Positions 25,254 through 32,693 of a stretch of 64,000 nucleotides of DNA are shown in pieces. The first letter of the stretch is position 1, and every line of letters starts with the position of its first letter. Under the pieces are notes generated by a model, which was given only the letters and a program-made list of their open reading frames with translations, was not told the origin of the DNA and ran no database searches. The DNA lies in assembly GCA_031373545.1 (NCBI GenBank), contig JANMMT010000010.1, forward strand, positions 1 to 64,000. Reading direction: 5' to 3'. Origin of the DNA: JADCCX01 sp031373545. GTDB lineage: Bacteria; Pseudomonadota; Alphaproteobacteria; Rhizobiales; Beijerinckiaceae. Both the position numbers and the translations under genes were made by a program.

Positions 25254-25786
25254 CCGGCGCTTGTCTCCTCAGGCTCAGTTCCGGCGTAGGGGTCCGAGAT
25301 TCCCAGCGTGGCCAGCACGCGGCGCTCGGTCTCCTCCATCCGCTCCGCCTCTTGCGGCGTGGTGTGGTCGAATCCAAGCAAGTGCAATACACCATGCACG
25401 ATCAGATGTGTTGCATGATCGACAAGAGATTTGTCCTGTTCTGTGGCCTCGGCTTCCACGGTTTCCAGCGCCAGGATCACGTCACCGAGAAAAATCGGGC
25501 CATTCAACCCTCCGCCTGCCAACTTGTCCGGTGCAAGAGCGGGAAACGACAGCACGTTGGTGGGCTTGTCCCTGGCGCGCCAATCGCGGTTGGCGGCCCG
25601 CACGGCAGCATCATCGGCCAGTGAGACGCTCAGCATCACATGGTCAGCCACGGCCGTTTCTTTGCCGCGCACCGCTGCCACTGCGGCCCGGCGCAGGGCT
25701 ATGGCAATGCGCGGATGGCGCTTCCAGCCCAAAGCATGGCGCTCCACATCCACCAGGATGCGCGCCGGTCGAACCTTTGAACTCAC
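25250..25786 (-). CDS. ybeY: Endoribonuclease YbeY
   Basis: A 178-residue zinc-dependent endoribonuclease involved in 16S rRNA 3'-end maturation and ribosome quality control. The zinc motif HxxxHxxxxxH is seen as HGVLHLLGFDH near 129-139, preceded by the conserved NRDWRARDKPTNVLSFPA block near 66-83 and GDVILA. It is coupled by four-base overlaps to both corC downstream and phoH upstream, the order found across alphaproteobacteria. Confidence 0.96.
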   Translation of the reverse strand: MSSKVRPARILVDVERHALGWKRHPRIAIALRRAAVAAVRGKETAVADHVMLSVSLADDAAVRAANRDWRARDKPTNVLSFPALAPDKLAGGGLNGPIFLGDVILALETVEAEATEQDKSLVDHATHLIVHGVLHLLGFDHTTPQEAERMEETERRVLATLGISDPYAGTEPEETSAG

Positions 25787-26829
25787 GCGCTGCGCCGTGG
25801 GTTGCCGCCGCCCGCATCCTCGTAGGCCTTGACGATGCGCCGCACGAGATCATGCCGCACCACATCCGCGTGGGCGAAGGTGATGTGCCCCACGCCTTCC
25901 ACGGATTTGAGCAGTGCGCCGGCCTCCATCAGGCCGGAGGTCTGGCCCGGCGGCAGGTCGATCTGGGTGGGGTCACCCGTGATGATCATGCGCGAGCCTT
26001 CCCCCAGACGAGTGAGGATCATCTTCATCTGCATCGATGTGGTGTTCTGCGCCTCATCCAGCAGGATCACGGCCTTGGAGAGCGTGCGCCCACGCATGAA
26101 GGCGAGCGGTGCCACTTCGATCTGCCCGGTCTGGAGCGCGCGCTCGACCACCCGGCCATCCATGAAATCATGCAAGGCGTCATAGATGGGCCGCAGATAC
26201 GGATCGACCTTGTCCTTCATATCGCCGGGCAGAAAGCCCAGGCGCTCGCCGGCCTCCACCGCCGGGCGCGAGAGAATGAGCCGTTCCACAATGCCCTGTT
26301 CCATGAGTTGCACGGCAAAACCCACGGCCAGCCAGGTCTTGCCCGTGCCGGCAGGACCTTCCGCGAAGGTCAGTTCATTGCGCTTGAGCGCGCGCAAGTA
26401 CGCGTCCTGCGCTGCGTTGCGGGCCTTCACAGGACCGCGCTTGCGCGTCACGATCTGGTCAAACGAGAGCTTGGGTGCATCCGACTTGGCAGGGAACAGC
26501 GTGCCTTGCAGCGCGGCCTCCTGCAAGGCGCCGTCCACATCTCCGGTGGAGAAGGATTTGCCGCCCCGCGCCTGATCGTAGAGCAATTCCAGCGTGCGGC
26601 GCGCGCGGTCGGCGCTTTCGCGAGACCCCTTGATGGTGACATGATTGCCATTCACCGTGGCGATGACACCCAGCCGCCGCTCGATATGCGCGATGTTCTG
26701 GTCATATTGACCAAAGACCAGACTGGCGCGTTTGTTCTCATCGAAGGCGAGCGTCAGCTCCTGGGGGCCTTTAAGACCTGATTCCGGGGTCCCGGTCTCG
26801 GCGGTGTCCGCGCGCTGAGTTGACGTCAA
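25783..26829 (-). CDS. phoH: PhoH family ATPase (YbeZ type)
   Basis: A 348-residue P-loop NTPase. An N-terminal KH-like region (residues 30-100, VTIKGSRESADRARRTLELL) is followed by the PhoH core: Walker A GPAGTGKTWLA near 160, LSRPAVEAGERLGFLPGD, Walker B AVILLDEAQNTT near 252-263 and the MIITGDPTQIDLP motif near 287. PhoH/YbeZ is thought to be an RNA helicase or ATPase acting with YbeY in rRNA maturation, which the four-base overlap with ybeY supports. Confidence 0.95.
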   Translation of the reverse strand: MTSTQRADTAETGTPESGLKGPQELTLAFDENKRASLVFGQYDQNIAHIERRLGVIATVNGNHVTIKGSRESADRARRTLELLYDQARGGKSFSTGDVDGALQEAALQGTLFPAKSDAPKLSFDQIVTRKRGPVKARNAAQDAYLRALKRNELTFAEGPAGTGKTWLAVGFAVQLMEQGIVERLILSRPAVEAGERLGFLPGDMKDKVDPYLRPIYDALHDFMDGRVVERALQTGQIEVAPLAFMRGRTLSKAVILLDEAQNTTSMQMKMILTRLGEGSRMIITGDPTQIDLPPGQTSGLMEAGALLKSVEGVGHITFAHADVVRHDLVRRIVKAYEDAGGGNPRRSA

Positions 26830-26847
26830 GCCATTCTCCCGAAAAGT

Positions 26848-28260
26848 TCATGCCACTCTTGCAACTGCATCCCCCGCAGCCGCTTGATTCGCAGTGTCAC
26901 CCCGAACGAGTTCGCCTTCAAGTGAGAACGTCGCCACACCCGTGATTCGTACAGGCAGGATGCGACCGATGCATGACGCATCCGCCTGCACATGCACCGC
27001 CTGCAGGTAAGGCGTCTTGCCGCCGAACTGGCCGGGATGCCGCCCTGGTTTTTCGAACAGCACATCCACGACACGCCCCACGGTGGCGCGGTTGAAAGCG
27101 TGCATCTGGTCGTTGAGCAGTGTTTGCAGCGCGAGCAGCCGCGCGGCCTTCACATCTTCAGGCACCTGCGTTTTCAGCTCCGCCGCCGGCGTGCCGGGGC
27201 GCTCGCTGTATTTGAATGAATACGCCGTGAAATACCCCACATCACGCACGAGTTGCATCGTTGCCTCGAAATCCGCATCCGTTTCGCCGGGAAAGCCCAC
27301 GATGAAATCCGAGGTCAGCGCGATGTCGGGGCGCGCGGCGCGCATGCGCGCGATGATGCGCATGTAATCAGCTGACGTGTGCTTGCGGTTCATCGCCTTG
27401 AGGATGCGGTCGCTGCCCGATTGCACGGGCAGGTGCAGATACGGCATGGCGGCGGGCAGATCGCGGTGCACGGCGATGAGTTCATCGTCCATGTCACGCG
27501 GATGGCTCGTCATGTAGCGGATGCGTGCGATGCCATCCACCTCGGCGATGCGCCGCATCAGGCGGCCCAGCGTCCATGGGGTGCCATCTTCGCCCATGCC
27601 GTGCCAGGCGTTGACGTTCTGGCCGAGCAGCGTCACCTCGCGCACGTCGGCTGCGGCCAACTCCTCCGCCTCGCGGATGATCTTGGCGACCGGGCGCGAG
27701 ACCTCCGCGCCGCGCGTGTAGGGCACCACGCAAAAGGTACAGAACTTGTCGCAGCCCTCCTGCACGGTCAAGAATGCCGTGACGCCCCGTGTGCGCAGCT
27801 TCGGCCTGTCGGCCATGGGCAGGTGATCGAACTTGTCGTCGGCGGGAAACTCCGTGTCGAGGGCGCGGCCCTTGAGGCGGGCCTCCTCCAGCAAAGCGGG
27901 CAGGCGGTGGTACGCCTGCGGGCCGACCACGACATCCACCGAGGGCGCCCGGCGCAGGATTTCGCTGCCCTCGGCCTGCGCCACACAACCCGCCACCGCG
28001 ATGCTCAGCGTGCGGCCCTCGCTGGCACGGGCCTTCTTCATTTTTTGGAGCCGCCCCAGCGCATCATACACCTTCTCGGTCGCGCGCTCGCGGATGTGGC
28101 AGGTGTTGAGGATGACGAGGTCCGCCTCCTCGGCGCTGGCCGCCTCGCTGTAGCCGCCGGGGGCCAGCACATCGGCCATGCGCGTGGCATCATAGGCGTT
28201 CATCTGACAGCCATAGGACTTGATGAACACGCGGCGGGGTGTGGGAGTGGTATCGCTCAT
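26848..28260 (-). CDS. miaB: tRNA-2-methylthio-N6-dimethylallyladenosine synthase
   Basis: A 470-residue radical SAM methylthiotransferase that converts i6A37 to ms2i6A37 in tRNAs reading UNN codons. The UPF0004 domain carries cysteines in SYGCQMNAYD near 16, ILNTCHIRERA near 52 and AVAGCVAQAEG near 90; the radical SAM cluster is CDKFCTFCVVPYTRG near 168-182; a C-terminal TRAM domain follows (VVDVLFEKPGRHPGQFGGKTPYLQ). Separated by 18 bases from phoH downstream on the same strand. Confidence 0.96.
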   Translation of the reverse strand: MSDTTPTPRRVFIKSYGCQMNAYDATRMADVLAPGGYSEAASAEEADLVILNTCHIRERATEKVYDALGRLQKMKKARASEGRTLSIAVAGCVAQAEGSEILRRAPSVDVVVGPQAYHRLPALLEEARLKGRALDTEFPADDKFDHLPMADRPKLRTRGVTAFLTVQEGCDKFCTFCVVPYTRGAEVSRPVAKIIREAEELAAADVREVTLLGQNVNAWHGMGEDGTPWTLGRLMRRIAEVDGIARIRYMTSHPRDMDDELIAVHRDLPAAMPYLHLPVQSGSDRILKAMNRKHTSADYMRIIARMRAARPDIALTSDFIVGFPGETDADFEATMQLVRDVGYFTAYSFKYSERPGTPAAELKTQVPEDVKAARLLALQTLLNDQMHAFNRATVGRVVDVLFEKPGRHPGQFGGKTPYLQAVHVQADASCIGRILPVRITGVATFSLEGELVRGDTANQAAAGDAVARVA

Positions 28261-28303
28261 GGGACGCGTTTAGCAGGTTGGGACAGTGGGGGGCAAATAT
28301 GGA

Positions 28304-29191
28304 TCATGCCACATCGCCCATGCTCAGCCCCTTCCTCGCACACCAGGCCTGCAACGTATTGCGCAGCAGGCAGGCGATCGTCATGGGGCCGACGCCGCCC
28401 GGTACGGGTGTGATGGCGCTGGCGACAGCCTCCGCCTCGGCGTAGGCCACATCGCCCACGAGGCGCGTCTTGCCCGGCTGGGCTCCCGCCACGCGGTTGA
28501 TGCCCACATCAATCACGATCGCCCCGGGCTTGACCCAATCCCCGCGGATCATCTCGGGCCGGCCCACGGCAGCCACCAGTACATCCGCGCGGCGGCAGAC
28601 ATCCGCCAAGTCCCGCGTGCGCGAATGGGCGATGGTGACGGTGCAGCTTTCCGCCAGCAGCAGCTGCGCCATGGGTTTGCCCACGATGTTGGAGCGCCCG
28701 ACCACCACGGCTTCAAGCCCCGCGAGGTCCGCACGCGCGGATTTCAGCAGCATCAGCGAGCCCAGCGGCGTGCAGGGCACCAGCGCGGGCTGGCCCGTGG
28801 CGAGCCGGCCCGCATTGACGGGGTGAAAGCCATCCACATCCTTGGCCGGGTCGATGGCCTCGATCACCTTGTTGGCGTCGATGTGGGCCGGCAATGGCAG
28901 TTGCACCAGAATGCCATCCACGCTCGCATCACCATTGAGGCGCGCCACCAGCGCCAGCAGCTCCGCCTCGCTCACCGTGGCGGGCAGCTTGTGCTCCAGC
29001 GAGCGCATGCCGCATTCCACCGTGCGTTTGCCCTTGTTGCGCACATAGACCTGGCTGGCCGGGTCTTCCCCCACCAGCACCACGGCAAGACCAGGCGGCG
29101 TGTGGCCCGCCGCCACGAACCCTGCAACTGCTGCACCGATGCGGGCGCGCAGCGTTTCGGAATAGGCAGTGCCGTCGATGCGCAGGGCCAT
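28304..29191 (-). CDS. folD: Methylenetetrahydrofolate dehydrogenase/cyclohydrolase
   Basis: A 295-residue bifunctional enzyme of one-carbon metabolism (5,10-methylene-THF dehydrogenase and methenyl-THF cyclohydrolase). The family motifs are GLAVVLVGEDPASQVYVRNK with the catalytic Lys near 55, DGILVQLPLP near 96-105, the NADP-binding VVVGRSNIVGKPMAQLL near 162-178 and ITPVPGGVGPMTIACLL near 265-281. The ATG giving MALRIDGTAY is preferred over an upstream one 46 codons earlier because AAAGGAA lies 8 bases before it. It is transcribed towards miaB, 43 bases away. Confidence 0.96.
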   Translation of the reverse strand: MALRIDGTAYSETLRARIGAAVAGFVAAGHTPPGLAVVLVGEDPASQVYVRNKGKRTVECGMRSLEHKLPATVSEAELLALVARLNGDASVDGILVQLPLPAHIDANKVIEAIDPAKDVDGFHPVNAGRLATGQPALVPCTPLGSLMLLKSARADLAGLEAVVVGRSNIVGKPMAQLLLAESCTVTIAHSRTRDLADVCRRADVLVAAVGRPEMIRGDWVKPGAIVIDVGINRVAGAQPGKTRLVGDVAYAEAEAVASAITPVPGGVGPMTIACLLRNTLQAWCARKGLSMGDVA

Positions 29192-29313
29192 GGATGGTTC
29201 CTTTCGGCGATTCCTCTGGAGTATGGCGCTTCTTAAGCGGCAGCCTTGCAGGCGTCTATCCTGCGGCACTGGCGCGGCTTTCAAACTGCCAGCGCAGGGG
29301 GCATATACGGGCG

Positions 29314-29685
29314 ATGAACACGCAACCATCCGATAACGTGACAGTCTATTTCGATGGGAGTTGCCCGCTCTGCACCAAGGAAATTGGCCTTTATCAGAAG
29401 GCCGACGGTGCCGAGCGCATCACATTCTGCGATGTCAGCCGCGCAGGGGCATCCCTGCCCGAGGGGCTGACCCCCGCCGATGCCATGGCGCGGTTTCATG
29501 TGCGCGGGGCCGACGGCCGGCTGGAAAGCGGTGCGGCAGGATTCGCACTGCTCTGGAGCAGCCTGCCGCGCTGGCGCTGGCTGGGGCGCATCGTGTCACT
29601 GCCGCCTGTGCGCGCAGTCGCCGAGGTGAGCTACCGCGGCTTCCTCAAGGTGCGCCCGGCGATCCAGCGCTGGTTCAAGCGATAA
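29314..29685 (+). CDS. DCC family (DUF393) thiol-disulfide oxidoreductase-like protein
   Basis: A 123-residue member of the DUF393/DCC family, named for its thioredoxin-like active site: here VYFDGSCPLCTKEIG, with C17 and C20 as the CxxC pair. A conserved WRWLGRIVSLPPVR block near 87-100 and a C-terminal amphipathic region (YRGFLKVRPAIQRWFKR) complete the pattern. Its physiological partner is unknown. The ATG giving MNTQPSDN is used because upstream codons read an unrelated Arg-rich sequence. It is divergent from folD with a 122-base gap and 70 bases ahead of yebC. Confidence 0.85.
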   Translation: MNTQPSDNVTVYFDGSCPLCTKEIGLYQKADGAERITFCDVSRAGASLPEGLTPADAMARFHVRGADGRLESGAAGFALLWSSLPRWRWLGRIVSLPPVRAVAEVSYRGFLKVRPAIQRWFKR

Positions 29686-29755
29686 GCTTGCGGCAAGCCG
29701 CGCCGCGCGGCTATACGGGCGGTCTTTCACGCCGAACCACCCGCGAGTTGCTGCC

Positions 29756-30502
29756 ATGGCAGGTCATTCCCAGTTCAAGAACATCATGCACCGCAAGGGG
29801 CGGCAGGATGCAATCAAATCCAAGCTGTTCTCCAAGCTGAGCCGCGAAATCACCGTGGCGGCCAAGCTCGGTTTGCCCGATCCCGCCATGAATTCACGGC
29901 TGCGGATGGCGCTCTCGGCGGCGCGTGCAGAAAACATGACCCGCGAGGCCATCGAGCGTGCGGTGAAGAAGGCGTCGGGTGCCGACACCGAGCATTACGA
30001 TGAAATCCGCTACGAGGGCTATGGCCCCGGCGGCACCGCGATCATCATCGAAGCGATGACCGACAACCGCAACCGCACGGCCTCTGACATTCGTTCGTAT
30101 TTCACCAAGACAGGCGGCAATCTGGCGGAAACCGGCGCGGTGTCGTTCATGTTCGACAAGGTGGGGCAGGTGGAGTTCGACGCAGGCGCGGCCAGCGAAG
30201 ATGCCATGCTGGAGGCCGCCATTGAGGCAGGCGCAGAGGACGCCAGCTTTGACGAGGGCGGTCATGTCATCACCTGCACGCCCACCACGCTGATCGATGT
30301 CTCCAATGCGCTGGAGGCGCAATTCGGCAGCCCGCGCAAATCCGCCTTCGTCTGGAAGCCGCAGACCAATGTGCACGTGGATGACGAGGTGGGCGAGAAG
30401 CTCATCAAGCTCATGGGCCTCTTGGAAGACCACGACGATGTGCAGCACGTCTATTCCAACTTCGAGATTTCCGACTCGCTGATGGCCAAGATGAGCGGCT
30501 GA
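29756..30502 (+). CDS. yebC: YebC/PmpR-family regulator
   Basis: A 248-residue protein with the invariant N-terminus MAGHSQFKNIMHRKGRQDA and three domains, including EYGPGGTAIIIEAMTDNRNRT-type (seen as GYGPGGTAIIIEAMTDN near 87-103) and VSFMFDKVGQ near 125. Family members are described as DNA-binding regulators and more recently as translation factors (TACO1-like) relieving ribosome stalling. Location immediately upstream of ruvCA is the classical arrangement. Confidence 0.95.
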   Translation: MAGHSQFKNIMHRKGRQDAIKSKLFSKLSREITVAAKLGLPDPAMNSRLRMALSAARAENMTREAIERAVKKASGADTEHYDEIRYEGYGPGGTAIIIEAMTDNRNRTASDIRSYFTKTGGNLAETGAVSFMFDKVGQVEFDAGAASEDAMLEAAIEAGAEDASFDEGGHVITCTPTTLIDVSNALEAQFGSPRKSAFVWKPQTNVHVDDEVGEKLIKLMGLLEDHDDVQHVYSNFEISDSLMAKMSG

Positions 30503-30551
30503 GCAGATGAGCGGGTGACGCGCTTCCTGCGCTTCGCTACGAATCTGGTTG

Positions 30552-31070
30552 ATGGCACAAGGTCCGATTCGCATTCTTGGCATTGATCCTGGCCTGCGCC
30601 ATTGCGGATGGGGCGTGATCGAGCAACATGGCTCGCGCCTCTCTTACATCGCCTGCGGTCGCATTGACCCCTCGGACAAGCTGGAGCTGAGCGAGCGCTT
30701 GAAGGTCATTCACGAGGGGCTGACTGCTGTGGTGGCGGCCTGGACGCCCGATGAAGCGGCCATCGAGGAAACCTTCGTCAACAAGGATGCGCGCGCCACG
30801 CTGAAACTGGGCGCCGCACGCGGCGTCGCCATGGTGGTGCCTGCGCTGGCGGGTTTGTCGGTGGCGGAGTATGCGCCCAATCAGGTGAAGAAGACCGTGG
30901 TGGGCTCGGGCCATGCGGAGAAGGGGCAGATCCGCTTGATGATCAAGGTGCTGCTGCCCAGATCGGACGCCACCACCGATGACGCGGCGGATGCGCTGGC
31001 CATCGCCATCTGCCATGCCCAGCACAGGGGAATACACACCCTCACCACGCAACGGATGAAAACCGCATGA
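30552..31070 (+). CDS. ruvC: Holliday junction resolvase RuvC
   Basis: A 172-residue RNase H-fold endonuclease that cuts Holliday junctions. Catalytic acidic residues are recognisable: the Asp in ILGIDPGLRHCG (D12), the Glu pair in AAIEETFVNKDA near 73, and the terminal Asp pair in DATTDDAADALAIAICH near 145-148. The ATG one codon after a TTG is taken as the start. The gene ends 13 bases before ruvA, so they are co-transcribed. Confidence 0.96.
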   Translation: MAQGPIRILGIDPGLRHCGWGVIEQHGSRLSYIACGRIDPSDKLELSERLKVIHEGLTAVVAAWTPDEAAIEETFVNKDARATLKLGAARGVAMVVPALAGLSVAEYAPNQVKKTVVGSGHAEKGQIRLMIKVLLPRSDATTDDAADALAIAICHAQHRGIHTLTTQRMKTA

Positions 31071-31083
31071 TCGGCAAACCAGA

Positions 31084-31719
31084 ATGATCGGCAAGCTCAA
31101 GGGCCTCATCGACAGCTACGGCGATGATTTCGTCATCATCGATGTGGGCGGCGTGGGCTATGTCGCTTTCTGTTCCACGCGCACCTTGCAGGCGCTGCCG
31201 CAGCCCGGCGGGGCAGCCGCGCTCGCCATCGAGACCTATGTGCGCGAGGACCAGATCAAGCTGTTCGGCTTTGCCAGTGACGGCGAGCGCGATTGGTTCC
31301 GCCTGCTGCTCAATGTGCAGGGCGTGGGCACCAAGGTGGCGCTGGCCCTGCTCTCCACCTTTCGCCCGGCCGAACTCGCCACCGCGCTGGCGCTGAAAGA
31401 TGTGGCCGCCATCACGCGTACGCCGGGCGTCGGCAAGAAACTCGCTGAGCGCATCGTGCTCGACCTGAAGGACAAGGCACCTGCGTTTGGCACGGTGGAC
31501 CCCGCGCTGATGAACCTGCAGGCGCAGATGGATGACAGCCGTGCGCCTGCGCCTGCTGTCGAGGCCATTTCGGCGCTGGTGAATCTCGGCTACCCGCAGG
31601 TGCAGGCCTCCGCCGCCGTGGCGCAGGCGCTGAAGTCTGCGGAAAAAGTGTCAGGGAGTGAGGCCCCCAAGACCGAAACACTCATCCGCCTCGCCTTGAA
31701 AGAAATGGCGCGGGGATGA
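31084..31719 (+). CDS. ruvA: Holliday junction branch migration protein RuvA
   Basis: A 211-residue protein whose tetramers hold Holliday junctions and load the RuvB motor. The OB domain starts MIGKLKGLIDSYGDDFVIIDVGGVGY, helix-hairpin-helix motifs are in LLNVQGVGTKVALALLS near 76-92 and ITRTPGVGKKLAERIVLDL near 111-129, and domain III (residues 150-211, AISALVNLGYPQVQASAAV) binds RuvB. Unusually, ruvB does not follow; a DMT-family permease gene starts 13 bases downstream. Confidence 0.96.
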   Translation: MIGKLKGLIDSYGDDFVIIDVGGVGYVAFCSTRTLQALPQPGGAAALAIETYVREDQIKLFGFASDGERDWFRLLLNVQGVGTKVALALLSTFRPAELATALALKDVAAITRTPGVGKKLAERIVLDLKDKAPAFGTVDPALMNLQAQMDDSRAPAPAVEAISALVNLGYPQVQASAAVAQALKSAEKVSGSEAPKTETLIRLALKEMARG

Positions 31720-31732
31720 TGGGTTTTTTCGG

Positions 31733-32617
31733 ATGACCCCGCGTTCAAATTTGATCATCAAGCTCGCGCCGGTCATTTTCGTGCTGATCTGGTCCACGGG
31801 CTGGATCAGCGCCAAATATGCCGCGCCCCATGCGGACCCGCTGTGGTTTCTCACCTTGCGCTTTGCTGCGGCTGGATTGGTGATCGCGCTGTTTGCTTTC
31901 ACTGTCCGGGCGCCCTGGCCCACGTCGCGCAGCGGCTGGCTGCACGCAATTTTCGCCGGCGTCCTGCTGCACGGGCTCTACCTCGGCGGGGTCTGGTGGG
32001 CGGTCAAGCAGGGCGTGCCGGCGGGCATTTCCGGCCTGTTGGCGGCGCTGCAACCGCTTGTCACCATCGTGCTGGCACCGACACTTTTGAATGAACGCAT
32101 CGCGCCCCTGCAATGGGCTGGCGCGGCGCTGGGCTTTGTGGGCGTGATGTTGGTGATCTCGCCCAAGCTGGCGCTGGGCGGTGCCAGCGGTGTCGGGCTT
32201 GTGCCGCTGGCCATCAACATCTGCGGCACGCTCGCGCTGACGGCGGGCAGTTTTTACCAGAAGCGCTTCGTCTCGGGCGGCGATCTGCGCACGGTCACGG
32301 CGCTGCAATATGTGGGGGCCGTGCTGGTGGTGGCCCCGTTGGCCTTGCTCACGGAAGACTTGCGCTTTGACCAGACCTTCGAGGCCTGGGCGGTGCTGGC
32401 CTGGTCCGTCATCGTCCTTTCGGTCATCGCCATCAGCCTGATGCTGGTGATGATCAACCGGGGGCAGGTCTCGCGCGTGTCGGCCCTGAATTACCTTGTG
32501 CCGACCGTGGTCGCCGCACAGGCCTGGGTCATGTTTGGCGAGACGCTGAATGCCGTTCAGGGCGCGGGCATGGTGCTGACCGCCTGCGGTGTCTATCTCA
32601 CGATGAAACGCGCATGA
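31733..32617 (+). CDS. EamA/DMT family permease
   Basis: A 294-residue transporter with ten predicted transmembrane helices in two EamA repeats (residues 8-137 and 155-290). Typical motifs are WSTGWISAKYAAP in helix 1, GLLAALQPLVTIVLAPTLLNERI at the end of the first repeat and ALNYLVPTVVAAQAWVMFGETLN at the end of the second. Members export amino acids or other small metabolites; substrate here is unknown. It occupies the position after ruvA where ruvB would normally be, and could be transcribed with ruvCA. Confidence 0.9.
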   Translation: MTPRSNLIIKLAPVIFVLIWSTGWISAKYAAPHADPLWFLTLRFAAAGLVIALFAFTVRAPWPTSRSGWLHAIFAGVLLHGLYLGGVWWAVKQGVPAGISGLLAALQPLVTIVLAPTLLNERIAPLQWAGAALGFVGVMLVISPKLALGGASGVGLVPLAINICGTLALTAGSFYQKRFVSGGDLRTVTALQYVGAVLVVAPLALLTEDLRFDQTFEAWAVLAWSVIVLSVIAISLMLVMINRGQVSRVSALNYLVPTVVAAQAWVMFGETLNAVQGAGMVLTACGVYLTMKRA

Positions 32618-32693
32618 TCGCGAAGCGGGCCGCATGACCCATATCAGCCGCATTCGCGTGGGAACCCTGCCGCGAATCATTTAAGTCAGGCCC

